Shown: positions 44,760 through 57,582 of the stretch, one piece after another | Numbering within the stretch: position 1 is the stretch's first letter | Layout of the letters: the number at the start of each line of letters is the position of its first letter | NCBI RefSeq assembly: GCF_000801105.2 | Contig: NC_079512.1 | Coordinates: 29,281,848 to 29,345,847, forward strand | Direction of reading: 5' to 3' | Length of the DNA stretch: 64,000 nt | DNA from: Raphanus sativus | Taxonomy: Eukaryota > Streptophyta > Magnoliopsida > Brassicales > Brassicaceae | Made by a program: the position numbers and the translations under genes | Notes under the pieces: generated by a model | Told to the model about the DNA's origin: nothing | What the model saw: only the letters and a program-made list of their open reading frames with translations | Databases searched by the model: none

Positions 44760-45829
44760 AAAAAAGTGCTGATTAGAGGTTAAGCGTGGGTGGAAGAAAA
44801 CAGGGAGAGTTGAAATGTCTTTACTCCATGCTGTTCACAAGGATTATTTCAAACTTTTTCAATACTCCGGAAAATCTTGTGTATTTTAATTTTTATTTTA
44901 TACTATATAACTAAGTTAATATATAACTAAGCCAAAGAAGTGGTTATATTTTTTATAATCATATTTCTGTTTAATATTACTTTAATTTGATAGAATAATC
45001 TCTTGAATAAATGAAATATATAGTTAGACATAACATTATACTATGTTTTAATAGAATTTCTCATATAATAATCACTTAAAGATTTTTAGTTTTTATTGCT
45101 TACTCATATTCTGAAATAGCAAATGAGTTCTTGGAAACTCTTAAATGGGCTGAATTGGGGACTATTGTCTTCTAACAATAAATCTGGTGATTGCCAATAA
45201 AAAACGTGAAGAAACCAATTTTTTGAGATTCCTTTAGCTTTCAACAACTTTTTTAATTGTTTCTTCACATCCTCCCATTTGACAAACCTTCCAACTTCAA
45301 TGAAATATGTATGTAGATTTAGAAAGAAGAAGGTTCTAATAGAATGCTAGTGTTGTGATTCTCACTTTGATTTGTTTCTCTCTTTTGTACCTCTGTTTTT
45401 CTCTGTTTTGTTGTACAAGATTTGATTTTTACCAAACAACTTTTTCATTCATTTTTTTGCACACATCTTACAATCCATCACACTTGGTCTTTATAGTAGA
45501 CTCCTTACTGACACTAAATATAGTTCCTTGCTCACTTAAACATACTTCTAGTCTTTAGACTAAACTCACACTCCATAGCTTAACTATTCTAACAACTCTC
45601 ACCAACTCTCTTTGCAACTCTTTTATCAACTCTGAACTTAGTTGACTTACTAACCAACTAATTCTTAACTTAACTACTCATTCTTAACTACTAGTTACAT
45701 AATTGTTAGTTTTCACCTTGACCATTCTTCTTCTTCCTTCCTTCACGTTGCTTGATTCTTCTTCTTCTTCTTGCTTGTTGTTCATCTTCTTCTCATTGTC
45801 TTCACTCTTTCATATGCAGGTTTTACTCA
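44760..45829. other. Intergenic between the BAHD genes, proximal part
   Basis: No gene is supported. The sequence is AT-rich, followed by a C/T-rich stretch with CTT microsatellite runs near 45726-45790. Confidence 0.5.
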
Positions 45830-46210
45830 AGGAATCAACTCTCAACAGCTAGCCTAGAATGCCAGTATCAACTAGTCATGCACTCTGTGCCAAACTCCTC
45901 TCGAAACTCAAACTCGTCAACATTTATTCTTTGAGTGTGTTTATTCATCGGAGGTCTGGTCGCTTCCAGTGTTAGGTTTGCTTCAGACGAGTTTCACTAC
46001 GAGATGGTCAGAACTGATGGACCTTGGTAAGGACACTAACGCAGGTCTACTTGAAACTTTTCTCACACATTACACTCTCCAGGCAACAATATATATTCTC
46101 TGTGGAAGTGAAGAAATGAAAGGAGACATGCAGCTACGTCTACTACAACAGCAGGAGTTGCAAAAATGGTGGATCGGCTAACTCAGAAACGATGCTTAGC
46201 TTTCCCCCAG
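45830..46210 (+). pseudogene. Degenerate LINE fragment (zf-RVT region)
   Basis: Across shifting frames the remnant reads like the C-terminal zinc knuckle of a plant LINE ORF2: LCQTPLETQTRQHLFFEC, then VYSSEVWSLPVLG, then a basic tail with RNERRHAATS and VAKMVDRLTQKR. Several frameshifts and a stop are present. No RNase H domain remains. It sits between the two BAHD genes. Confidence 0.7.
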
Positions 46211-46630
46211 CAAGAAAACTTCAAATTTGCAGCAGGGTTTTCTTTGTGGCTTGCCACAAGATAACTAATTCTTTCTTTTGAATATTTTTTTATAGTGTTG
46301 ATTTTCTTAAATTAATGCACTAGATGTAAAAATAGTATTTAAAAAAAAAATTAACATATATTCACAAAAAAAGGAAGGAAGTTCTAATATTTTATTTGGC
46401 TAGAAAAGGCAGTGAACTGTTGTAAACTAATATGCATAACAAAAAGGTGAACGGGACATGATTGTTTGTGCGAAAATAATCTAATTTCAGATACAATAAA
46501 AGCGTAAATGATTTTCCAACAGGTTTCACATTTCTCGTTTCATATCTTTTTATTAAAGAAACAACAGAATTTATTTTATTTTATTTTTTGAAAATGACAA
46601 CAGATTTTATTTGAGTACATAATTTATAGC

Positions 46631-47968
46631 TTAGACCAAGACACATGGATTCAAGGAAGCAAAGGCGAGCAGTTCCGGGTTCTGCTCGAGCAATGACATG
46701 TTCTCTTCAGGCAGCGTAACAAACGCTTCAATCCCACGTCCGTCCTTGGAATCGATCAACATGGCAATGTTTCCGAACGCGGGAGCCACGTTTCCAACAA
46801 CCCAAACCGGGTATCCCCATCCAAAGCTGGCCTCGTAGACTGGCAATTTGCACCAGCTACTCACCGTGTAGGGCTCGTGTGTCTCGTAGCTCATCCGCGA
46901 ATAATTAGTGAGCATCAGATTAGCCAGTTTAGAACCGATCATCATCGAAGATGAGCCATCTTCGTCGTCTTGGATCATAGTTCGGAACTCCTCTTTCTTT
47001 TTACGCAAGTCTCTAGTGGCCTCTTCTATTTTCACTTCCTCTCCTTGACCAGTAGTACTTAATACAACAGAGGAGAACATGACGTTCCCGATCAGGCTTT
47101 CTGGGAGAAGGGAAGGTAACCTGGAGCGCAAGTCAGCGAGCTGGATCAGAACTTTGCGACCACCGCAAGTCTCTGAGGATGTAGCAGAGACGAAGCACTT
47201 CCAGAGAAGGGCAGTGACGCTCTCTACACGCGTAGGTCGGTGTAAGGATTCTGGACTAGTAGTGGCTTTGGTCCTGAGCTCTTCCAACTTAGCTGCACCG
47301 AAGACGAATCTCTTCGTGATGCTGCTGCTTCTCTTGCTCGCTTTCTCGTCCACAGGAAGCTTATAGGTATCATTGGCTGGTGGGTAAAAACTCGCTGCGG
47401 CGAACTCGGGAACCACCTCGGCCTCTCCACGAGCCTCAGCAGACCAAGTCCGAAGGAAGGTCGAGATGGAGGCTGCGTCGGCGATCTTGTGAGTGATGCA
47501 GACTCCGATAGCCATCCCTCCGCAGTGGAAGTAAGTCGCCTTCACGAGCAACAGAGGCCATGTGGAAGCAGCCTCGTAGGGGTTCTGGACGACGGCGTCT
47601 AGAGGAAGCAACTGCTGGAGGGCTTTGAGATCTGGTGATGCGAGGAAACCAGAGAGGGAACAGTTGTCGACTCGAGCCTCCACGAAAACAGCTCCTTCGT
47701 CGTTACAGTCGACGGTGACTCCGTTGATTCTTCCGGCGAGGGGGTAGAGTTTGGTCAAGGTTTCGGACAGAGAAGTCTTGAGTTTGTGGGAAGTGTGTTC
47801 TGGTGAGATCATCAACTCATCTTTGGCGTAGAAGAGATAGGCGACTGTGTAAATGGGAGGGAGGAAGTGATCATATATAGAGAGTTGGAGAGTTCGGAGA
47901 TCGCTTGGGGTTGTGGAAGATGGTTTTATGATTTCCTTACTGGTGGTTTTAACCTTCATAGTCTCCAT
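46631..47968 (-). CDS. BAHD acyltransferase 2, intact, with SFGWG instead of DFGWG
   Basis: An acyl-CoA-dependent acyltransferase of 445 residues, no introns. The catalytic motif is H160-KIA-D164. The usual DFGWG near the C terminus reads SFGWG (YEASFGWGYPVW). That aspartate is considered structural in BAHD enzymes, so activity may be altered but is not excluded. There is no stop or frameshift. ATG 47968 (METMKVK) is preferred, and an alternative ATG lies at 47959. It is clearly diverged from BAHD 1, so the pair is an old duplication. Confidence 0.92.
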   Translation of the reverse strand: METMKVKTTSKEIIKPSSTTPSDLRTLQLSIYDHFLPPIYTVAYLFYAKDELMISPEHTSHKLKTSLSETLTKLYPLAGRINGVTVDCNDEGAVFVEARVDNCSLSGFLASPDLKALQQLLPLDAVVQNPYEAASTWPLLLVKATYFHCGGMAIGVCITHKIADAASISTFLRTWSAEARGEAEVVPEFAAASFYPPANDTYKLPVDEKASKRSSSITKRFVFGAAKLEELRTKATTSPESLHRPTRVESVTALLWKCFVSATSSETCGGRKVLIQLADLRSRLPSLLPESLIGNVMFSSVVLSTTGQGEEVKIEEATRDLRKKKEEFRTMIQDDEDGSSSMMIGSKLANLMLTNYSRMSYETHEPYTVSSWCKLPVYEASFGWGYPVWVVGNVAPAFGNIAMLIDSKDGRGIEAFVTLPEENMSLLEQNPELLAFASLNPCVLV

Positions 47969-48051
47969 CTATTATTTACCTTTCTCTGTTTTTTTCTCTC
48001 TCTTTCTTTTCTTTTGTTGATTCTGTGTTGTTTGCAGGTAGAGGAGTATTC

Positions 48052-48058
48052 CTTTTAT
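48052..48058 (-). promoter_or_regulatory. TATA box of BAHD 2
   Basis: On the minus strand this reads TATAAAAG, about 85 bp upstream of the start codon. Confidence 0.55.
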
Positions 48059-48084
48059 ACAAGTGGTCTTACATAGAAATCCTA

Positions 48085-48324
48085 GAGCATCCACAACAAT
48101 AGTTTTTAAAAGTGTTTTTGAAACTAATATAATAGTATTATTATAAAAAGTAAGAAAAATGAAAAAACTTAATAGAGGAGAGAAAAAAAGAGAACATGCT
48201 CTAATAGATGTCATGCTATTATTAGTTTAATTTTATTTGTGCTTAAAATTTAATTAAAACATAAGTTATATTAATTTTGTAATTAGAGAGCAGCTTGTTA
48301 GAACTTTTATTGATGCTGATGCTC
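48085..48324. mobile_element. Probable Tourist/Harbinger-type MITE upstream of BAHD 2
   Basis: The ends match as inverted repeats (GAGCATCCACAACAATA versus GAGCATCAGCATCAATA read from the right). They are bordered by CTA and TTA. It lies 27 bp beyond the TATA box, so it forms the distal promoter of BAHD 2. Confidence 0.5.
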
Positions 48325-49349
48325 TTAGATCTATTCTATTAACTTATCATATAATTTTGAAAACAACATTTACCTACCGTATTTATTACTAAAAATGCCA
48401 TTAAATTTTATTCATTTTCTAGAATATCTCATTGAGAGTATTTAGGACATCTATATTCTTATATATTATTTGAGAAACATTACAATTTTTGAAATTTGAA
48501 CTAGGATACATATTATCACAAGAATGATTTTCAGAATCCTTAGAAAATAAGTTGGTACATCTAAATATATAGTATATTTTCTATTACACTAATCATAGAA
48601 CTAATTATTAATATATAAAAGTATTTTTATTCTTATGTTAAATAAAAGATAAAAATTATCTAATTTAATCAAATTATATATGATAATTAGTGATTTTAAA
48701 TAATAAAGATTTGTACATCCTCTATCATTTTATTTTATTTCAAATTTTTATTGAAATCATATAAACGTTTTATAAATTACTAAAATATTAAAAATTGCAT
48801 ATTAAAGTTTTTGTTATCAATGATTTAAAATTTTAGTTATAAAAATATTAATGATCATAAAACCATATAAATAGTAAATTTTATTTAACAAATATTCATA
48901 TAAAAATATAATTTACATCTGCCTTAATATCTTTTAAATTTAATTATATATCATAAAGTAGAAAAATGATTTTTACATTTATATACCATAAATTATTATA
49001 AAAATATCAATGATTATTTTGATTTATATGTCTTCACCAATTAATCATATATTTAATAGTTACTGACCTTTCAGTTATTTAATAAATTTATTATTTTCTT
49101 TTATTTCATAATATGTAAAAGAATGCAAATAACTAATAGTACGTAAAAATATTTTATACGACATTCATTCCGTTCAAAGTGCAGATCTTAGCCAAGTTGG
49201 AATGTATTTTCATGAGTTTTCATGATTAAAATAATAAAAAGGAATGATATGTCACATTTTTTTGTATACCCTTTTTCTTATTAAAAAGACCAAGTTATTA
49301 CATAGTTTGCTCTCTTTTTCCTAGCCATCTTTGCCATTACATCAACAGA
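48325..49349. other. AT-rich intergenic, nothing recognised
   Basis: Strongly AT-rich sequence without credible open frames, inverted termini or splice patterns. Confidence 0.6.
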
Positions 49350-50400
49350 TTAGAGCATTGAACGATTTACAAACCAAAACATAAAACCCATTGGTTTAGA
49401 GATTTCAACTATATCTTGTATCATCGAGCTTGCCTCCATGATACACTTCCTGCTGATGGTTTGTTCAGCTCTATGCTGATATAACTCATCAATTAAGTTC
49501 ATGCAGTCACTCATGAATGTCACATGCTCATATCCAAGTCTTCTCATTTGTTGGACAACCATAAGTAACGCCATTGCTCCCGCCTCTAAAGATGAACTCG
49601 TTGGGTTAATCATTGAGGACCCATGAATAAGTTGGATGCCTTCTTTGCTAAGCAAGGACCATCCTATTCCTGCACACTTATTAGGATCCTTCCAAGACGC
49701 ATCTACCAGACAATAACGAGAGAGAGCTGGTGGCATTAATATATGATTAGTTATGAAATTTGAACTTGTTTCATTCTCTTCAGGCTGACATTTTTCGTCA
49801 TGATCCACAGCTTCTTTCCATTGATTATAATCTCTTATTTCCGCATGGATCACTTGTATTATATGTTCCCTTTGGTGCTCAAATATCAGCTTATTTCTCA
49901 TCTTCCAAATCCTCCATCCTACAATAAAATTCAAAATGTTTCTGTTATCTTTGTTAACCAGGTCTAACAATATGTCGACATTTTGTAGGAAGGTTGTTTG
50001 TTCTGTTAGCTGACTCTGAAAAAGGGATGGCACCATAGACCAAATCTCTTTTGTAACTCTGCACTGAAATAGAACATGGTCTACTGTCTTATCCATTTCT
50101 CCACATATTTGGCAAATGGGATCAATTTTTGAAACTCTTAAGTCTTATCTTCATGTTTGTTGCCACTGGGAGACCATTTTGAAGAGCTCTCCACCAGAAA
50201 GTTTTAATCTTTGGAGGAATATTAAGTTTCCACAGCTGAATACAGCATCTTTTTCATCACTTCTGATGGAAGAGTACATGTTTGGTGTTGGGGTTGGGAT
50301 TATAAACCTGATAGTTGTCTTTGTAGGTGATACCCAGATTTCACATTGTAATCTCCCTTCTTGGAGTAAGACCAAATAAGTGTATCCGGCTTATTTAAAG
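49350..50400 (-). pseudogene. LINE remnant: zf-RVT and RNase H domains
   Basis: The 248-codon open part (49350-50096) begins in the zinc knuckle (ICQICGEM...HVLFQC). It contains an RNase H domain with its acidic residues in LVDASWKDP, SLEAGAMAL and MSDCMNL. Upstream to about 50400 the LINE linker continues in broken frames (KIKTFWWRALQNG, SKKGDYNVKSGYH). No RT domain, poly(A) tail or TSD was found, so this is an old fragment. The RNase H type differs from the two LINEs at 1.7 and 18.4 kb. Confidence 0.78.
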
Positions 50401-50459
50401 CGCTTGGCCTGATATCTAAGACGTACTTTACATCCTCCTTCTCATTAGCAACTGTACCT

Positions 50460-53045
50460 TGTATTTAAAGTATTTAGGATATGCATATTGGAGAGTATTT
50501 TCATAAGTGTCTCTTGTCTAAAATATCTTATTAAAAAAATAAAATATACCTATTTATAGGAATACTTGGTGATTTTTCCGTGCTCATACACGGGTATAAA
50601 TATTAACAAAACAAATAAATTATTAGAATTAGTTAATATGTATTTTAATTTTAATTACTATGTAATTTGTTTGTATGATTATTTATAAATAATAATATGT
50701 TATTTTAATTAGGCATGTGATTTTGGATATATAATATTTAATCAGGTTGATAGTTATTTAGGTATATTAGATTGAATATAATTTTCTAAATTCAACAATA
50801 ACCTTTTTTATTTTTAACATATTAAAATTTTGATTAATTTAATTATTTGCATCTAGTTGATTGTTTTTTTATTTCTAAATATAGTTTAATAAGTTTATGT
50901 AGATTCATATAAGAAAATAGCTTAATATACAAAGAAAATATTTTTATTAGTTTTAATATATATATAATATGTCTCATATTTCTGTTTATGTAATAGATTG
51001 TATTTTCTTGTGTTGTGTACGATTCTTTAACTCTATTTGTACTTCAGTATATCAATAAAACTTGTTCAAACAATACATATGTATATAAAATTATTTTTAA
51101 AGTAAATATATAATTTTATTATCAACATTAGTTTTTGGGAACTTTTTAATTTAAATTAGAATATGTATAGTATATATTTTTGTTTATAAAATTTATCATT
51201 GTTCTTTCAATTAATATTTCATTTTCATTGTATATGTTATTTAGAAATAATATAGAAAGGAAACAAAAAATTAAAAACAAATAAAAAATTTGATAGTAAG
51301 AGTAAGATATAATATTTTAATTTATTAAATTTACTTATGTAATTAATCATCATAAAATTTAAAATAAGGGATACACGTAGAAAAAGGACTTCTCTAATTA
51401 TACACTTTGAATTATTTGTTCCAAACTAATTTATATTAAAAATATGTTAGTTTCTTATAGATAGTTTTATCTATGTGATTTAAAATATATATAAAGAAAG
51501 TCTAAATAAAATTAAAAAAAACTATTTTGAAAATATAAATAAACATCTCTGTACTATTAATTATAAAATATTTTTAGCTAATTAAAAATATTTTGGTGGT
51601 GTTATTGAAGTTTTTTTAATCAAATGAGAAAATAGATTGATAAAGAAAATAATTATATAACTTAATACACATATTATGTTATTTAAGATTATATTTAAAA
51701 GAAAGAAATTATTTTTAATCCAACATTATTTTTGGGGAAATTTCCTTTTTATGAATACATAATATTAATTTTCGTTTTGAAAATAATAAATGTTTCTTTG
51801 TTAAATATTTTCTTTTATTATATATGTTATTTGGAAATAATATAAAAAGAAAAAATAGAAAAGTTGATCATGGAAATTAGATTTAATATTTTTAATTCAT
51901 TAATGGTATTGGTAGCTATGTAATTAACCATCGTGAGAGTTAACGTGAACGCGACATATAGGAATCTAACTTTTAAAACAAAATTTTATTAGTACTGTAG
52001 ATTTTATTTTTTAACCATTATTTCAAAATAAATTTGATTTAATTAAATATAAAATTAAGATAAAAATTTTTAAAAATCATATTTAAAATATATGTATATA
52101 TTTAAAATTATAGTATTAGATATGTTTTAATCTATTTATTTTGTTAAATATATTAAATCAACTTATATATAATTAACAAAATTGATATAAAATTAATAAT
52201 TATCAAAAATTAAAACAAAACAATATTTATAAAATTTGTAGATATATAAGAAACTAATGGTTTTAAGTTTAAGTTTTTTTCTAATTTTTAAAAAATTGTA
52301 GAAAATTATGAAAATATAAAATAAGAAAAAATTTATAGTTATAAAATAATTAAATAATATTTTGAACTTAGTAATGTTCATGTCTGTATCTTTTATTTTA
52401 ATGAGGATCTATGCGTTATTATATTTTAAAAAGTTTACCAAAAATATAAATCAACATAAATGTAATATTGTAATGTATGAGTTATTACTATATTTTACAA
52501 AGTTTACCAAAAATGTAAATTAATATTAAATGTAGTTGTCCATGTCATATTTTACCATATGTCATGTCATCAAATTTAGTAGTCATGTCACAATTTTTTG
52601 GTGAAATTGATTTTGAAAAAGACATGTGGCAAAATCACTTCTCAAATATAGTGTATGAGATTATTGGAAAATAACTAAGCATTCAATACCAACCACTAAA
52701 CTCATCAAGAAGTAATGAGATATCTCATTTAAAGTATTTAGGAAACATATTGGAGAGTATTTTCATAAGTGTCTCATGTCTAAAACATGTCATTTAAAAT
52801 ATAAAATATGTCTATTTATAGGAATCTTATTCAAAATTAATTAAGAATCCAGTACTAACCACTAAACTCATCAAGAAGTAATGAGGCATCTCATCTAAAG
52901 AATTTAGGACATGCATATTGGAGAGTATTTTCATAAGTGTCTCATTTTTTAAATATCTCATTTAAAATATTAAAATATTCCTACTTATTTGAATCTTATT
53001 CAAAAATAATAAACATTCAATACTAACCACTAAACTCATCAAGAA
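50460..53045. repeat. Three tandem units of about 167 bp, the first split by a Helitron
   Basis: The core GGAGAGTATTTTCATAAGTG recurs at 50490, 52752 and 52920. After subtracting the 2096-bp Helitron, the spacings are 166 and 168 bp. Each unit continues with TATTTATAGGAAT/CTTATTC-like and ACTAACCACTAAACTCATC segments. No coding sequence is present. Confidence 0.75.
50565..52660 (-). mobile_element. Helitron-like element, minus strand
   Basis: On the minus strand it begins TCTCATACACTATATTTGAG, shared with the Helitron at 38288. It ends with the hairpin CCGTG-TATGAG-CACGG, then AAAAATCAC and CAAG before T, a one-base variant of the CTAG end. It sits between A (50564) and T (52661). Sister tandem units give the empty site (GGAAT-CTTATT versus GGAATA/TTATT). 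The interior is AT-rich with no helicase. Confidence 0.75.
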
Positions 53046-53295
53046 GTTTTTTTGAATACAAATATTAACATATAAAATATTCTTCCTATATAATTCTGAA
53101 GAATATAGGTAAAAATAAAACCTGTTATTCTTTATCCTCCTATATTGTAGATTTTCCATTAAAGACAAAAAAAATTATTCATTAAATAATTAAAGTATAA
53201 AGATTAAAATATTAGATTTATTATTGTTCAAAATTAGATAATATTCTTAGTTTTATGTAAAATTAATTAATTTTTATGTTAGATGACATTTAATA

Positions 53296-53562
53296 CTCTC
53301 TCTATTTTAGAAAGATGCAAGTTCTTGGAAAAACAATTGTTTCAGAAAAATGTATTTTTTATATTTTCAATGTACTTTTTGTCAACTAATAACGAAAAAT
53401 TATGTGTTTCAAAAACTTTAATTGCATTTTTTTGAATTCTTATTGGTTTAAAAATATAGAAAATATAAGTTACAAAAATCTATACATTAATAACTAAGTT
53501 TTAAGGTGTTTTCTTAATAAGTGTGAAAATCCTAAAACATGGATTAATCGAAACGGAGAGAG
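53296..53562. mobile_element. Stowaway-type MITE
   Basis: Inverted ends CTCTCTCTATTTTAG and CTCTCCGTTTCGATT (from the right) match the CTCCCTCCGTTTC consensus of Stowaway (Tc1/mariner). A TA dinucleotide lies at the left edge and TTA at the right. Confidence 0.6.
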
Positions 53563-53564
53563 TT

Positions 53565-55833
53565 AATCTACATAGTGTTATATTATTGCAGTAATCAATG
53601 GTGTTTTGTATAGATTATGTAAGAACTAAATGTTTAAAAAATGTTTATAATTTTAAAACGTCATCCAATAGAAAACATATGTAGATGTTAATTTGTAATT
53701 CTAATTCTTGGATTATATAGTGGAAGATGGTATAGCTGACAACAATTTTGGCTCAACTTTATTATTTAAAGAAACGGTATCACACACAACATGTAAACTC
53801 CTTGTGTGTTTCTCTTCTGCACAATAGATGAGTCCTTCGTTTGTCAGAGAAGAGAACACATGAGTCTTTCTGGTGTTCAGAACTATGCTAAGCACAGTTC
53901 ATATGATTGATCCGGACCTAACAAAATCCAAAAAATCAAAGAGTACTAAAAACTACTTTTCTAGCAAATTATTATTAATAGTATTTATATCCATAATAAT
54001 TAAATTTAGTGAGAATAAAATAAAATAGCACATGTATATCTAATCTATTAATAAAACCCGAAATCCAAACAGATTTGAACTGAACCCGAATTGATACCTA
54101 AATGATCACTCCTAGTCACAATTATATATCATATATGTCATCATATAATTAATCATATTTTATATGTACCATCATATAAGTAATCATATAACTAATATTA
54201 TTTTATATGTACCATCATGTATATTATATTTAAAAAATTTAATGTGAAATACAAAAATCATAATTTAATTTGGTAAATAAAACTGGGCTATTCGTATTTT
54301 TCTTATATATATTGATTTTTTAATAATGTTTGTTGAAAAATATTTTAGTAAAAGTTAATTTTTGAATATATGTATGTTTTAATCAATTCTTGACATAAAA
54401 TCAACTTTAAATTATTATTTTGATTTGGAATATGTATATAAATTTTAAATTTTGTTTAATGATTATCTTAGACTAAAGACATTTTTAGATAATTAGATTG
54501 ACTCATTTTATTATATTTAAAAGGTGGTCCAAATAAATAGTTTTTCGTAATATAATGTACTCAATTTTTTTAATAACATAAATTCATTATTTTTTTCCAA
54601 TATACTGATATTCATATTTCCAAACAAACATATTTTCTTTAAACTGCTATCCATGTTTCCAACAAAACTATTTTTAAAATCAAAATTCTTGTTTCCAAAC
54701 AAACCCGAAGAATAGATAATATAGATATGTTCTAGAGTTTTCATATTTTTTAAAAAAATACAGAAATTTTTGACAATAAATGCAATATTTTCTGTGTTTA
54801 GTTATTTCTTACGATTTTTAACCATTCAAAATTCAGTAAACATAATTAATATTTTTAAAATTTACAATTTGCTATTATTACATATATTGAACATGTAAAA
54901 TATGAATCTTTTAAAAACAATTTTTTTAATATCTACCCCATAGCTTCCTATGAATTTAATAGAGTATTTAATTCCACCCATAATAGAACTTAAAAACGAT
55001 AGATCGTAGCCATATTTCCAATATATTTAATGCCACCCCATAATTTCCAATGTATTTAATATCTACCCCATAGCTTCCTATGAATTTAATGTGGTTAACG
55101 TCTAGCCCATTATTTCTGGCTAGATAGATTTATCAAAATTTTACCAAGACGTGAATACGAAAGACATTAATTTTTTTTTACAAAGAAAGCCGATAGACAA
55201 TAGTTATAAAGAAGATCTGCATAAAATATTAGAAGCATGGAAAAGTGAAGCAACTTCTAAGAGCATTTCTAACTAATACGACGTTAGAAAAAAAGACTTT
55301 TCTTCTTCTTCTTCTTCTTCTTTTTATGTAAATTACTTTTATAATTTCTTTAGTAACATAACACGTTTTAGGACTAGGTAACCAAGAAAATTTGCCTTTA
55401 CCTAATTTTTGGATGTCATATCTCTTTTTTTCCTCAGCTGTTTTCCTTTTCCAAAAGGAAGCTGTTTTGAAGATGACAGGAAAGCGTGATAGACTATTTT
55501 GACCATGTCAAGATTTGTAGAGATAAAATACCAGAAACAAGTCTACATAAAAAAGATAGCCATGCCGAGCGCGCGTATCTTGCGGTCTTAAATATGAGTA
55601 CATGCATGTAATTGAGAAACATGCATGGAAGTTTTTGTGGATAGAAGATAGGCTTCGAAGATATTATATAACGTTTTATTTAAGATCATTGCATTTATGA
55701 ATATAAGCCAACAGATAAATACTTTCCATAGCGCTCTGTTTATCAGCTTAAGTTTCTTTTTTTTTTTAAAGAGATTTAGTGATTAGGATCTTGATGTCGA
55801 GGCCAAAACCACCCCATGCCTAAAAACCAGGAC
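53565..55833. other. AT-rich intergenic with small repeats
   Basis: No gene is supported. TTTAATATCTACCCCATAGC begins identical 35-bp copies at 54926 and 55056. A CTT microsatellite lies at about 55301-55325. Confidence 0.5.
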
Positions 55834-55850
55834 AAAACCTCTTCCAAGCA

Positions 55851-56088
55851 TTGGGGTCAAGTGCTAAGGAGATGGGACTGAGACGCTAACACATTTTAGA
55901 TTTGATCCACCTGATAAACGAAACTAAGTCATAATTATTTTGGTCACCTTACACAGATATAGACCTATATTTTAGGGCCCATTTAAATATCTAGGAAAAT
56001 GATCTATCCGTGGGCTGTACCTTTTCTTGGGAATTAGTCTAGGCTTATCCATGGGTTTGGGATACCTCTAGATTAATCAAAAAAAAAA
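55851..56088 (+). mobile_element. SINE-like retroposon with TSD
   Basis: An insert of about 238 bp ends in an A run. It is flanked by AAAACCTCTTCCAAGCA (55834-55850) and AAAACCTCTTCCAAACA (56089-56105), one mismatch. Its 5' part resembles a tRNA-derived promoter: box A-like AAGTGCTAAGGAG, box B-like GATTTGATCCACC. The 3' end reads TACCTCTAGATTAATCAAAA. I believe it is a Brassicaceae SINE; the exact family is not assigned. Confidence 0.75.
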
Positions 56089-56942
56089 AAAACCTCTTCC
56101 AAACACTCGATAGTCGATACATCCTTCAAACTTTGTATTTCGTGCTTTTCTAATCGAAATGACACACACTCGTTACATCCTTGATCTCTTTCAGCAATTC
56201 ACATACACTTCCAAACCTTGCCTGAATCTTGGTTTGGAAATATCGCTACATCAGCATCACTAATGCAGACCATATCAGCTTTGATTTACCGGAGATTCTG
56301 CCGTAAACCAAATTTCTTAACACTTTTAAGCCACACACGCTTTTTAAAAATAATAATATATCTTTAGTGCGTTTGTCTATATCGCATACTCATCTTCATT
56401 TGTTCCGTATGTTTTGACTTGATTTCCACCGGTCTATGTTTCCCAGCTATGAAAAGATATACCTTGAACGACCTTCTCCTATACCAAAATCAAAGTTAGT
56501 CATGATCCAAGTATTAAACATTAATACTACTTGGTTCTCTTGTGTATACTTGCTCCAAGTCTCGTGTTCCATCTATATACCACTCTTTCCGTTTCAGAAA
56601 CATCATTTTTTTTTCTAAAAAATGTTAGAAATGCATTTTATACATATTTATGCATTGAATTCCAGCATTGGGAGCTGGATTATGCAACTTGTTTATTACT
56701 AATTCTCTTATGAACATGTTCACCAAACCCATTGCAAAATCCAGATCTCAAGGCTGGAATTCAATGCCAATGCTATAATTTCTAAGGAATTCCATGTCTA
56801 GGCTTTGCTCACCATCCACTCATCAGGATTCAGGACCAGCTCTAGATTTATAAGAACATATATATTAGTAGAAATAATGTTAGAGTGAAGAGTGAAACAA
56901 CTTTTAATTTATTTTACTAGCTGAGATTTTAAAAGCATTATA

Positions 56943-57482
56943 CAGTCAAACTTCTATAAATTAATAATGTTGGGACTTTAAGATTTTATTAATTTATAGA
57001 GATATTAATTTACCAAAGTTTCTTTTTTTGGTTTTTTTCTTCTATTTATGAAATATTTTATTTATAAAATAAGAAAATATTTTATTTACCGTATATAACA
57101 TTATTTACATTTGAAAATTTTGACTTTCATTTTTATTATATTATATGGTGTATATTTTTATGTTTCATATCATTGTTATGTGATTTTCGATATAGTTTTA
57201 CTAAATATTATCAAATATATTAAAATGTTAAGAAAAAAATAGAGGTATTTTCATTGTGAATATAAGACCAACAATATAATGTTTAGTTTGTACCTATATA
57301 AAAATATATATAGATAAATTATTAATTTATGATTTTAATGGGACTATATATTTACATGGGAGTTTTAAAAATATTATTATCTTACTATTTTATCGATTTA
57401 TGTCATATTTTATACCGTCCCAAATTGGAACTAGTAAAATTTATTAATTTATAGAGATTATTAATTTATAGAGATTCTACTG
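56943..57482. mobile_element. Emigrant-like (Tc1/mariner) element
   Basis: The left end CAGTCAAACTTCTATAAATT and the right end, CAGTAGAATCTCTATAAATT on the reverse complement, closely match the Emigrant consensus CAGTAAAACCTCTATAAATT. TA duplicates at 56941-56942 and 57483-57484. It is 540 bp, AT-rich and non-coding. Confidence 0.82.
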
Positions 57483-57582
57483 TAGTTTGTTTATTATCAT
57501 GTGCGCAATTTATTGGATTTTTTTTTGAGTAAAATTTATTTAATGTTATTTTCAACAATAAACCAACTTGTATTCTTGTTTG

